Of a stretch of 64,000 nt of DNA, positions 24,043 to 37,145 are shown piece by piece. Under the pieces are notes generated by a model, which saw only the letters and a list, made by a program, of their open reading frames with translations, was not told the origin of the DNA and did no database searches. The first letter of the stretch is position 1. Each line of letters begins with the position of its first letter. A program made the translations under genes and the position numbers. Source of the DNA: Xylocopa sonorina (taxonomy: Eukaryota > Arthropoda > Insecta > Hymenoptera > Apidae); assembly GCF_050948175.1 (NCBI RefSeq), contig NC_135202.1, forward strand, positions 372,001 to 436,000, read 5' to 3'.

Positions 24043-27000
24043 TTCTATGTTTCATGGTAAGATATAATATTCATTGCGAAGTGTTATGCATTCCTCGTCT
24101 ACGATTCAAATGAATGTAAATGCGACACTTCCTTGCAAGGAAATAGCGTTTGCAGATGTCTACGTATCGTAGCAATAGAGTTTTTGTGATTCTTAAAACT
24201 CGATATCGCATCTCATTTCTATATTTCACGGTAAGATATAATATGATTTGCGAAGTGTTATGTATTCCTCGTCTACACTCCAAATGATTGTGAATGCGAC
24301 ACTTCCCTGCAAGGAAATAGCGTTTGCAGATGTCTACGTATCGTAGCAATGGAGTTCTTATGATTCTTAAAACGCGATATCGCATCTCAATTCTATGTTT
24401 CATGGTAGGATATAATATGATTTGCGAAGTCTCATGTATTCCTCGTCTACACTTCAAATGAATGTAAATGCGACACTTCCTTGCAAGGAAATAGCGTTTG
24501 CAGATGTCTAGGTATCGTAGCAATAGAGTTCTAATGCTTCTTAAAACGCGATATCGCATCTCATTTCTATGTTTCATGGTAAGATATAATATGATTTGCG
24601 AATTGTTATGTATTCCTTGTCTGCACTTCAAATGAATGTAAATGCGACACTTCCTTGCAAGGGAATAGCGTTTGCAGATGTCTACGTATCGTAGCAATAG
24701 AGTTCTTATGATTCTTATAACGCGATATCGCATCTCATTTCTATGTTTCATGGTAAGATATAACATGATTTGCGAAGTGTTATGTATTCATCGTCTACAC
24801 TTCAAATGAATGTAAATGCGGCACTTCCTTGCTAGGAAATAGTGTCTGCAGATGTCTAGGTATCGTAGCGATAGAGTTCTAATGCTTCTTAAAACGCGAT
24901 ATCGCATCCCATTTCTATGTTTCATGGTAAGATACAATATGATTTGCGAAGTGTTATGTATTCCTCGTCTACACTTCAAATGAATGTGCATGCCACACTT
25001 CCACGCTAGGAAATAGCGTTTGCAGATGTCTACGTATCGTAGCAATAGAGTTCTTATGATTCTTAAAACGCGATATCGCATCTCATTTCTATGTTTCATA
25101 GTAAGATATAATATGATTTGCGAAGTGTTATGTATTCCTCGTCTACACTTTAAATGAATGTAAATGCGACACTTCCTTGCAAGCAAATAGCGTTTGCAGA
25201 TGTCTACGTATCGAAGCAATAGAGTTCTTATGATTCTTAAAACGCGATATCGCATCTCAATTCTACGTTTCATGGTAAGATATAATATGATTTGCGAAGT
25301 GTTATGCATTCCTCGTCCTCACTTCAAATGAATGTAAATGCGAAACTTCCTTGCAAGGAAATAGCGTTTGCAGATGTCTACGTATCGTAGAAATAGATTT
25401 CTAATGCTTCTTAAAACGCGATATCGCATCTCATTTCTATGTTTCATGGTAAGATATAATATGATTTGCGAAGTGTTATGTATTCCTCGTCTACACTTCA
25501 AATGAATGTGAATGCGATACTTCCTCGCTAGGAAATAGCGTTTGCAGATGTCTACGTATCGTAGCATTAGCTTTCTAATGCTTCTTAAAACGCGATATCG
25601 CATCTCATTTCTATATTTCATGGTAAGATATAACATGATTTGCGAAGTGTCATGTATTTCTCGTCTACACTTCAAATGAATGTAAATGCGACACTTCCTT
25701 GCTAGGAAATAGCGTCTGCAGATGTCTAGGTATCGTAGCAATAGAGTTCAAATGCTTCTTAGAACGAGATATTGCATCTCATATCTATGCTTTATGATAA
25801 GATATAATATTCATTTGGAAGTGTTATGCATTCCTCGTCTACGATTCAAATGAATGTAAATGCGACACTTCCTTGCAAGGAAATAGCGTTTGCAGATGTA
25901 TACGTATCGTAGCAATAGAGTTTTTATGATTCTTGAAACGCGATATCGCATCCCATTTCTATGTTTGATGGTAAGATATAATATGATTTGCGAAGTGTTA
26001 TGTATTCCTCGTCTACACTTCAAATGAATGTAAATGCGACACTTCCTTGCAAGCAAATAGCGTTTGCAGATGTCTACGTATCGAAGCAATAGAGTTCTTA
26101 TGATTCTTAAAACGCGATATCGCATCTCATTTCTATGTTTCATGGTAAGATATAATATTCATTGCGAAGTGTTATGCATTCCTCGTCTACGATTCAAATG
26201 AATGTAAATGCGACACTTCCTTGCAAGGAAATAGCGTTTGCAGATGTCTACGTATCGTAGCAATAGAGTTTTTATGATTCTTAAAACTCGATATCGCATC
26301 TCATTTCTATATTTCACGGTAAGATATAATATGATTTGCGAAGTGTTATGCATTCCTCGTCTACACTCCAAATGATTGTGAATGCGACACTTCCTTGCAA
26401 GGAAATAGCGTTTGCAGATGTCTACGTATCGTAGCAATGGAGTTCTTATGATTCTTAAAACGCGATATCGCATCTCAATTCTATGTTTCATGGTAAGATA
26501 CAATATGATTTGCGAAGTGTTATGCATTCCTCGTCTACACTTCAAATGAATGTAAATGCGAAGCTTCCTTGCAAGGAAATAGCGTTTGCAGATGTCTACG
26601 TATCGTAGCAATAGATTTCTAATGCTTCTTAAAACGCGATATCGCATCTCATTTCTATGTTTCATGGTAGGATATAATATGATTTGCGAAGTCTCATGTA
26701 TTCCTCGTCTACACTTCAAATGAATGTAAATGCGACACTTCCTTGCAAGGAAATAGCGTTTACAGATGTCTACCTATCGTAGCAATAGAGTTCTAATGCT
26801 TCTTAAAACGCGATTTCGCATCTCATTTCTATGTTTCATGGTAAGATATAACATGATTTGCGAAGTGTTATGTATTCCTCGTCTACACTTCAAATGAATG
26901 TGAATGCGATACTTCCTCGCTAGGAAATAGCGTTTGCAGATGTCTACGTATCGTAGCAGTAGCTTTCCAATGCTTCTTAAAACGCGATATCGCATCTCAT

Positions 27001-28261
27001 TTCTATGTTTCATGGTAAGATATAATATGATTTGCGAAGTGTTATGTATTCCTCGTCTACACTTCAAGTGAATGTAAATGTGACACTTCCTAGCAAGGAA
27101 ATAGCGTTTGCAGATGTCTACGTATCGAAGCAATAGAGTTCAAATGCTTCTTAAAACGGGATATTGCATCTCATATCTATGTTTCATGATAAGATATAAT
27201 ATTCATTGCGAAGTGTTATGCACTCCTCGTCTACGATTCAAATGAATGTAAATGCTACACTTCCTTGCAAGGAAATAGCGTTTACAGATGTCTACCTATC
27301 GTAGCAATAGAGTTCTAATGCTTCCTAAAACGCGATATCGCATCTCATTTCTATGTTTCATGGTAAGATATAATATGATTTGCGAAGTGTTATGCATTCC
27401 TCGTCTACACTTCAAATGAACGTAAATGCGAAACTTCCTTGCAAGGAAATAGCGTTTGCAGATGTCTACGTATCGTAGCAATAGATTCCTAATGCTTCTT
27501 AAAACACGATATCGCATCTCATTTCTATGTTTCATGGTAAGATATAATGTGATTTGCGAAGTGTTATGTATTCCTCGTCAACACTTCAAATGAATGCAAA
27601 TGCGACACTTCCTTGCAAGGAAATAGCGTTTGCAGATGTCTACGTATCGAAGCAATAACTTTCTAAAGCTTCTTAAAACGCGATATCGCATCTCATTTCT
27701 ATGTTTCATGGTAAGATATAGTATGATTTGCGAAGTGTCATGTATTCCTCGTCTACACTTCAAATGAATGTAAATGCGACACTTCCTTGCAAGGAAATAG
27801 CGTTTGCAGATGTCTATGTATCGTAGCAATAGAGTTTTTATGATTCTTAAAACGCGATATCGCATCTCATTTCTATGTTTCATGGTAAGATATAATATGA
27901 TTTGCTAAGAGTTATGTATTCCTCGTGTACACTTCAAATGAATGTGAATGCCACACTTCCTCGCTAGGAAATAGCGTTTGCAGATGTCTACGTATCGTAG
28001 CAATAGAGTTTTTATGATTCTTAAAACGCGATATCGCATCTCATTTCTATGTTTCATGGTAAGATATAATATGATTTGCGAAGTCTCTTGTATTCCTCGT
28101 CTACACTTCAAAGGACTGTGAACGCGACACTTCCTCGCTAGGAAATAGCGTTTGCAGATGTCTACGTATCGTAGCAATGGAGTTCTTATGATTCTTAAAA
28201 CGCGATATCGCATCTCAATTCTATGTTTCATGGTAAGATATAATATGATTTGCGAAGTGTT
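24043..28261. repeat. Patchwork region right of block 2
   Basis: About 24 monomers assembled from segments seen elsewhere. 24,240-24,705 recurs at about 31,720-32,185, sharing acttccctgcaagg. 24,786-25,296 matches 18,000-18,510. About 25,300-25,800 matches 16,790-17,280 at 8,526 bp (49 monomers), including the rare gtagaaatag. B/A chimeric monomers join at about 24,070 and 26,158. Only satellite sequence is present. Confidence 0.83.
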
Positions 28262-30000
28262 ATGTATTCCTCGTCTACACTTGAAGTGAATGTAAATGCG
28301 ACACTTCCTAGCAAGGAAATAGCGTTTGCAGATGTCTACGTATCGAAGCAATAGAGTTCAAATGCTTCTTAAAACGAGATATTGCATCTTATATCTATGT
28401 TTCATGATAAGATATAATATTCATTGCGAAGTGTTATGCATTCCTCGTCTACGATACAAATGAATGTAAATGCGACACTTCCTTGCAAGGAAATAGCGTT
28501 TACAGATGTCTACCTATCGTAGCAATAGAGTTCTAATGCTTCTTAAAACGCGATATCGCATCTCATTTCTATGTTTCATGGTAAGATATAATATGATTTG
28601 CGAAGTGTTATGTATTCCTCGTCTACACTTCAAATGAATGTGAGTGCGATACTTCCTCGCTAGGAAATAGCGTTTGCAGATGTCTACGTATCGTAGCAAT
28701 AGCTTTCTAATGCTTCTTAAAACGCGATATGGCATCTCATTTCTATGTTTCATGGTAAGATATAATATGATTTGCGAAGTGTTATGTATTCCTCGTCTAC
28801 ACTCCAAATGATTGTGAATGCGACACTTCCACGCTAGGAAGTAGCGTTTGCAGATGTCTACGTATCGTAGCAATAGAGTTCTTATGATTCTTAAATGCGA
28901 TATCGCATCTCATTTCTATCTTTCACGGTAAGATATAATATGATTTGCGAAGTGTTATGTATTCCTCGTCTACACTCCAAATGATTGTGAATGCGACACT
29001 TCCTTGCAAGGAAATAGCGTTTGCAGATGTCTACGTATCGTAGCAATGGAGTTCTTATGATTCTTAAAACGCGATATCGCATCTCAATTCTATGTTTCAT
29101 GGTAAGATATAATATGATTTGCGAAGTGTTATGCATTCCTCGTCTACACTTCAAATGAATGTAAATGCGAAACTTCCTTGCAAGGAAATAGCGTTTGCAG
29201 ATGTCTACGTATCGTGGCAATAGATTTCTAATGCTTCTTAAAACGCGATATCGCATCTCATTTCTATGTTTCATGGTAAGATATAATATGATTTGCGAAG
29301 TGTTATGTATTCCTCGTCTACACTTCAAATGAATGTAAATGCGAAACTTCCTTGCAAGGAAATAGCATTTGCAGATGTCTACGTATCGTAGAAATAGATT
29401 TCTAATGCTTCTTAAAACGCGATATCGCATCTCATTTCTATGTTTCATGGTAAGATATAATATGATTTGCGAAGTGTTATGTATTCCTCGTCTACACTTC
29501 AAATGAATGTGAATGCGATACTTCCTCGCTAGGAAATAGCGTTTGCAGATTTCTACGTATCGTAGCATTAGCTTTCTAATGCTTCTTAAAACGCGATATC
29601 GCATCTCATTTCTATATTTCATGGTAAGATATAACATGATTTGCGAAGTGTCATGTATTTCTCGTCTACACTTCAAATGAATGTAAATGCGACACTTCCT
29701 TGCTAGGAAATAGCGTCTGCAGATGTCTAGGTATCGTAGCAATAGAGTTCAAATGCTTCTTAGAACGAGATATTGCATCTCATATCTATGTTTTATGATA
29801 AGATATAATATTCATTTGGAAGTGTTATGCATTCCTCGTCTACGATTCAAATGAATGTAAATGCGACACTTCCTTGGAAGGAAATAGCGTTTGCAGATGT
29901 ATACGTATCGTAGCAATAGAGTTTTTATGATTCTTAAAACGCGATATCGCATCCCATTTCTATGTTTGATGGTAAGATATAATATGATTTGCGAAGTGTT
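28262..30000. repeat. 1,739-bp ten-monomer unit, copy 1 of a tandem pair
   Basis: Ten monomers, one of them 173 bp through a 1-base loss in cttaaatgcg near 28,893, giving 1,739 rather than 1,740 bp. It starts at the unusual tctacacttgaagtgaatg unit and is followed directly by a second copy. The only difference I noticed is A at 29,255 (tcgcatctca) against G at 30,994 (cgcgtctca). Shared rare marks are gatatggcatc, gaagtagcg and cgtggcaatag. Confidence 0.95.
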
Positions 30001-31739
30001 ATGTATTCCTCGTCTACACTTGAAGTGAATGTAAATGCGACACTTCCTAGCAAGGAAATAGCGTTTGCAGATGTCTACGTATCGAAGCAATAGAGTTCAA
30101 ATGCTTCTTAAAACGAGATATTGCATCTTATATCTATGTTTCATGATAAGATATAATATTCATTGCGAAGTGTTATGCATTCCTCGTCTACGATACAAAT
30201 GAATGTAAATGCGACACTTCCTTGCAAGGAAATAGCGTTTACAGATGTCTACCTATCGTAGCAATAGAGTTCTAATGCTTCTTAAAACGCGATATCGCAT
30301 CTCATTTCTATGTTTCATGGTAAGATATAATATGATTTGCGAAGTGTTATGTATTCCTCGTCTACACTTCAAATGAATGTGAGTGCGATACTTCCTCGCT
30401 AGGAAATAGCGTTTGCAGATGTCTACGTATCGTAGCAATAGCTTTCTAATGCTTCTTAAAACGCGATATGGCATCTCATTTCTATGTTTCATGGTAAGAT
30501 ATAATATGATTTGCGAAGTGTTATGTATTCCTCGTCTACACTCCAAATGATTGTGAATGCGACACTTCCACGCTAGGAAGTAGCGTTTGCAGATGTCTAC
30601 GTATCGTAGCAATAGAGTTCTTATGATTCTTAAATGCGATATCGCATCTCATTTCTATCTTTCACGGTAAGATATAATATGATTTGCGAAGTGTTATGTA
30701 TTCCTCGTCTACACTCCAAATGATTGTGAATGCGACACTTCCTTGCAAGGAAATAGCGTTTGCAGATGTCTACGTATCGTAGCAATGGAGTTCTTATGAT
30801 TCTTAAAACGCGATATCGCATCTCAATTCTATGTTTCATGGTAAGATATAATATGATTTGCGAAGTGTTATGCATTCCTCGTCTACACTTCAAATGAATG
30901 TAAATGCGAAACTTCCTTGCAAGGAAATAGCGTTTGCAGATGTCTACGTATCGTGGCAATAGATTTCTAATGCTTCTTAAAACGCGATATCGCGTCTCAT
31001 TTCTATGTTTCATGGTAAGATATAATATGATTTGCGAAGTGTTATGTATTCCTCGTCTACACTTCAAATGAATGTAAATGCGAAACTTCCTTGCAAGGAA
31101 ATAGCATTTGCAGATGTCTACGTATCGTAGAAATAGATTTCTAATGCTTCTTAAAACGCGATATCGCATCTCATTTCTATGTTTCATGGTAAGATATAAT
31201 ATGATTTGCGAAGTGTTATGTATTCCTCGTCTACACTTCAAATGAATGTGAATGCGATACTTCCTCGCTAGGAAATAGCGTTTGCAGATTTCTACGTATC
31301 GTAGCATTAGCTTTCTAATGCTTCTTAAAACGCGATATCGCATCTCATTTCTATATTTCATGGTAAGATATAACATGATTTGCGAAGTGTCATGTATTTC
31401 TCGTCTACACTTCAAATGAATGTAAATGCGACACTTCCTTGCTAGGAAATAGCGTCTGCAGATGTCTAGGTATCGTAGCAATAGAGTTCAAATGCTTCTT
31501 AGAACGAGATATTGCATCTCATATCTATGTTTTATGATAAGATATAATATTCATTTGGAAGTGTTATGCATTCCTCGTCTACGATTCAAATGAATGTAAA
31601 TGCGACACTTCCTTGGAAGGAAATAGCGTTTGCAGATGTATACGTATCGTAGCAATAGAGTTTTTATGATTCTTAAAACGCGATATCGCATCCCATTTCT
31701 ATGTTTGATGGTAAGATATAATATGATTTGCGAAGTGTT
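30001..31739. repeat. 1,739-bp ten-monomer unit, copy 2 of a tandem pair
   Basis: Direct continuation of 28,262-30,000 in the same register. It repeats the 1-base-short monomer near 30,632. The copy ends where tctacactcc replaces tctacacttgaag at about 31,758. A further partial occurrence of the 173-bp monomer and its left neighbour lies at about 32,390-32,600, so the block has also been copied in part to the right. Confidence 0.95.
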
Positions 31740-34300
31740 ATGTATTCCTCGTCTACACTCCAAATGATTGTGAATGCGACACTTCCCTGCAAGGAAATAG
31801 CGTTTGCAGATGTCTACGTATCGTAGCAATGGAGTTCTTATGATTCTTAAATCGCGATATCGCATCTCAATTCTATGTTTCATGGTAGGATATAATATGA
31901 TTTGCGAAGTCTCATGTATTCCTCGTCTACATTTCAAATGAATGTAAATGCGACACTTCCTTGCAAGGAAATAGCGTTTGCAGATGTCTAGGTATCGTAG
32001 CAATAGAGTTCTAATGCTTCTTAAAACGCGATATCGCATCTCATTTCTATGTTTCATGGTAAGATATAATATGATTTGCGAATTGTTATGTATTCCTTGT
32101 CTGCACTTCAAATGAATGTAAATGCGACACTTCCTTGCAAGGGAATAGCGTTTGCAGATGTCTACGTATCGTAGCAATAGAGTTCTTATGCTTCTTAAAA
32201 CGCGATATCGCATCCCATTTCTATGTTTCATGGTAAGATACAATATGATTTGCGAAGTGTTATGTATTCCTCGTCTACACTTCAAATGAATGTGCATGCC
32301 ACACTTCCACGCTAGGAAATAGCGTTTGCAGATGTCTACGTATCGTAGCAATAGAGTTCTTATGATTCTTAAAACGCGATATCGCATCTCATTTCTATGT
32401 TTCATGGTAAGATATAATATGATTTGCGAAGTGTTATGTATTCCTCGTCTACACTCCAAATGATTGTGAATGCGACACTTCCACGCTAGGAAGTAGCGTT
32501 TGCAGATGTCTACGTATCGTAGCAATAGAGTTCTTATGATTCTTAAATGCGATATCGCATCTCATTTCTATCTTTCACGGTAAGATATAATATGATTTGC
32601 GAAGTGTCATGTATTTCTCGTCTACACTTCAAATGAATGTAAATGCGACGCTTCCTTGCTAGGAAATAGCGTCTGCAGATGTCTAGGTATCGTAGCAATA
32701 GAGGTCTTATGATCCTTAAAACGCGATATCGCATCGCATTTCTATGTTTCATGGTAAGATATAATATGATTTGCGAAGTGTTATGTATTCCTCGTCTACA
32801 CTTCAAATGAATGTAAATGCGACACTTCCTTACTAGGAAATAGTGTTTGCAGATGTCTACGTATCGAAGCAATAGAGTTCAAATGCTTCTTAAAACGGGA
32901 TATTGCATCTCATATCTATGTTTCATGATAAGATATAATATTCATTGAGTAGTGTTATGCATTCCTCGTATACGATTCAAATGAATGTGAACGCGATACT
33001 TCCTCGCGAGGAAATAGCGTTTGCAGATGTCTAAGTATCGTAGCAGTAGCTTTCCAATGCTTCTTAAAACGCGATATCGCATCTCATTTCTATGTTTCAT
33101 GGTAAGATATAATATGATTTGCGAAGTGTTACGTATTTCTCGTCTACACTTCAAGTGAATGTAAATGCGACACTTCTTAGCAAGGAAATAGCGTTTGCAG
33201 ATGTCTACGTATCGAAGAAATAGAGTTCAAATGCTTCTTAAAACGAGATATTGCATCTCATATCTATGTTTTATGATAAGATATAATATTCATTTGGAAG
33301 TGTTATGCATTCCTCGTCTACGATTCAAATGAATGTAAATGCGACACTTCCTTGCCACGAAATAGCGTTTGCAAATGTCTACCTATCGTAGCAATAGTGT
33401 TCTAATGCTTCTTAAAACGCGATATCGCATCTCATTTTTAAGCTTCATGGTAAGATATAATATGATTTGCGAAGTGTTATGTATTCCTCGTCTACACTTC
33501 AAATGAATGTAAGTGCGACACTTCCTTGCAAGCAAATAGCGTTTGCAGATGTCTACGTATCGAAGCAATAGATTTCTAATGCTTCTTAAAACGCGATATC
33601 GCATCTCATTTCTATGTTTCATGGTAAGATATAATATGATTTGCGAAGTGTCATGTATTCCTCGCCTACGATTCAAATGAATGTAAATGCGACACTTCCT
33701 TGCAAGGAAATAGCGTTTGCAGATGTCTACGTATCGAAGCAATAGAGTTCTAATGCTTCTTAAAACGAGATATTGCATCTCATATCTATGTTTCATGATA
33801 AGATATAATATTCATTGCGAAGTGTTATGCATTCCTCGTCTACGATACAAATGAATGTAAATGCGACACTTCCTTGCAAGGAAATAGCGTTTGCAGATGT
33901 CTACCTATCGTAGCAATAGAGTTCTAATGCTTCTTAAAACGCGATATCGCATCTCATTTCTATGTTTCATGGTAAGATATAATATGATTTGCGAAGTGTT
34001 ATGTATTCCTCGTCTACACTTCAAATGAATGTAAATGCGACACTTCCTTGCAAAGAAATAGCGTTTGCAGATGTCTACGTATCGTAGCAATAGATTCCTA
34101 ATGCTCCTTAAAACGCGATATCGCATCTCATTTCTATGTTTCATGGTAAGATATAATATGATTTGCGAAGTGTTATGTATTCCTCGTCAACACTTCAAAT
34201 GAATGCGAATGCGACACTTCCTTGCAAGGAAATAGCGTTTGCAGATGTCTACGTATCGATGCAATAGCTTTCTAAAGCTTCTTAAAACGCGATATCGCAT
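31740..34300. repeat. Transition from duplicated left half to diverged middle
   Basis: About 15 monomers. The first 450 bp copy 24,260-24,710. 32,390-32,600 copies 28,740-28,950 with the same 1-base deletion. Beyond 33,000 long shared segments become hard to find and singleton variants rise, for example attcattgagtag near 32,941, ttgccacgaaatag near 33,351 and catttttaagcttc near 33,433. No gene is present. Confidence 0.75.
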
Positions 34301-37049
34301 CTCATTTCTATGTTTCATGGTAAGATATAATATGATTTGCGAGGTGTCATGTATTCCTCGTCTACAACTTCAAATGAATGTAAATGCGACACTTACTTGC
34401 CAGGAAATAGCGTCTGCAGATGTCTAGGTATCGTAGCGATAGTGTTCTAATGCTTCTTAAAACGCGATATCGCATCTCATTTCTATGTTTCATGGTAAGA
34501 TATAATATGATTTGCGAAGTGTTATGTATTCCTTGTCTACACTTCAAATGAATGTAAATGCGACACTTCCTTGCAAGGAAATAGCGTTTGCAGATGTCAA
34601 CGTATCGAAGCAATAGAGTTCAAATGCTTCTTAAAACGAGATATTGCATCTCATATCTATGTTTCATGATAGGATATAATATTCATTGCGAAGTGTTATG
34701 CATTCCTCGTCAACGATTCAAATGAACGTAAATGCGACACTTCCTTGCAAGGAGATAGCGATTGCAGATTTCCACGTATCGTAGCAATAGTGTTCTTATG
34801 ATTCTTAAAACGCGATATCGCATCTCATTTCTATGTTTCATGGTAAGATATAATATGATTTGCGAAGTGTTATGTATTCCTCGTCTACACTTCAAATGAA
34901 TGTGAATGCCACACTTCCTCGCTAGGAAATAGCGTTTGCAGATATCTACGTATCGTAGCAATGGAGCTCTTATGATTCTTAAAACGCCATATCGCATCTC
35001 ATTTCTATGTTTCATGGTAGAATATAATATGATTTGCGAAGTGTTATGTATTCTTCGTCTACGATTCAAATGAATGTAAATGCCACACTTCCTTCCAAGG
35101 AAATAGCGTTTGCAGATGTCTACGTATCGTAGCAATAGAGTTCTTATGATTCTTAAAACGCGATATCGCATCTCATTTCTATGTTTCTTGGTAAGATATA
35201 ATATGATTTGCGAAGTGTCATGTATTGCTCGTCTACACTTCAATTAATGTAAATGCGACACTTCCTTGCTAGGAAATAGCGTCTGCAGATGTCTAGGTAT
35301 CGTAGCAATAGAGTTCTAATGCTTCTCAAAACACAATATCGCATCTCATTTCTATGTTTCATGGTAAGATATAATATAATTTGTGAAGTGTCATGTATTC
35401 CTCGTCTACACTTCAAATGAATGTAAATGCGACACTTCCTTGCAAGGAAATAGCGTTTGCAGATATCTACCTATCGTAGCAATAGTGTTCTAATGCTTCT
35501 TAATACGCGATGTCGCATCTCATTTCTATGTTTCATGGTAAGATATAATATTCATTGCGAAGTGTTATGCATTCCTCGTATACGATTCAAATGAATGTAA
35601 ATGCGATACTTCCTTGCAAGGAAATAGCGTCTGCAGATGTCTACGTATCGTAGCAATAGATTTCTAATGCTTCTTAAAACGCGATATTGCATCTCATTCC
35701 TATGTTTTATGGTAAGATATAATATGATTTGCGAAGTGTCATGTATTCCTCGTCTACACTTCAAATGAATGTAAATGCGATACCTCCTTGCTAGGAAATA
35801 GCGTCTGCAGATGTCTACGTATTGAAGCAATAGATTTCAAATGCTTCTTAAAACGAGATATTGCATCTCATATCTATGTTTCATGGTATGATATAATATT
35901 CTTTGCGAAGTGTTATGCATTCCTCGTCTACGATTCAAATGAAAGTAAATGCGACACTTCCTTGCAAGGAAATTGCGATTGCAGATGTCTGCGTATCGTA
36001 GCAATAGAGTTCTTATGATTCTTAAAACGCGATATCGCATCTCATTTCTATGTTTCATGGTAAGATATAATATGATTTGCGAAGTGTCATGTATTCCTCG
36101 TCTACACTTCAAATGAATGTAAATGCAATACTTCCTTGCTAGGAAGTAGCGTCTGCAGATGTCTAGGTATCGTAGCAATAGAGTTCAAATGCTTCTTAAA
36201 ACGAGATATTGCATCTCATATCTATGTTTCATGATAAGATATAATATTCATAGCGAAGTGTTATGCATTCCTCGTATACGATTCAAATGAATGTAAATGC
36301 GACACTTCCTTGCAAGGAAATAGCGTTTGCAGTTGTCTACGTATTGTAGCAATAGAGATCTTATGATTCTTAAAACGCGATATCGCATCTCATTTCTATG
36401 TTTCATGGTAAGATATAATATGATTTGCGAAGTGTTATGTATTCCTCGTCTACACTTCAAATGAATGTAAATGCGACACTTCCTTGCAAGGAAATAGCGT
36501 TTGCAGTTGTCTACGTATCGTAGCAATAGTGTTCTTATGATTCTTAAAACGCGATATCGCATCTCATTTCTATGTTTCATGGTAAGATATAATATGATTT
36601 GCGAAGTGTTATGTATTCCTCGTCTACACTTCAAATGAATGTAAATGCGACACTTCCTTGCAAGGAAATAGCGTCTGCAGATGTCTACGTATCGTAGCAA
36701 TAGGTTTCTAATGCTTCTTAATACGCGATATCGCATCTCATTTCTATTTTTCATGGTAAGATATAATATGATTTGCGAGGTGTCATGTATTCCTCGTCTA
36801 CAACTTCAAATGAATGTAAATGCGACACTTACTTGCCAGGAAATAGCGTCTGCAGATGTCTAGGTATCGTAGCGATAGAGTTCTAATGCTTCTTAAAACG
36901 CGATATCGCATCTCATTTCTATGTTTCATGGTAAGATATAATATGATTTGCGAAGTGTTATGTATTCCTCGTCAACACTTCAAATGAATGTAAATGCGAC
37001 ACCTCCTTGCAAGGAAATAGCGTTTGCAGATGTCAACGTATCGAAGCAA

Positions 37050-37145
37050 TAGAGTTCAAATGCTTCTTAAAACGAGATATTGCATCTCATTTCTATGTTT
37101 CATGGTAAGATATAATATGATTTGCGAAGTGTCATGTATTCCTCG
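37050..37145. repeat. Reverse chimeric A/B monomer
   Basis: It begins as type A (gttcaaatgcttc, cgagatattgcatctc), then changes to type B (atttctatg, ggtaag, atgatttgcg, tctacacttc). Related units near 37,415-37,500 and 38,985-39,070 begin A, pass to B in the middle, and return to A at tctacgattc, suggesting short conversion tracts. Confidence 0.8.
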
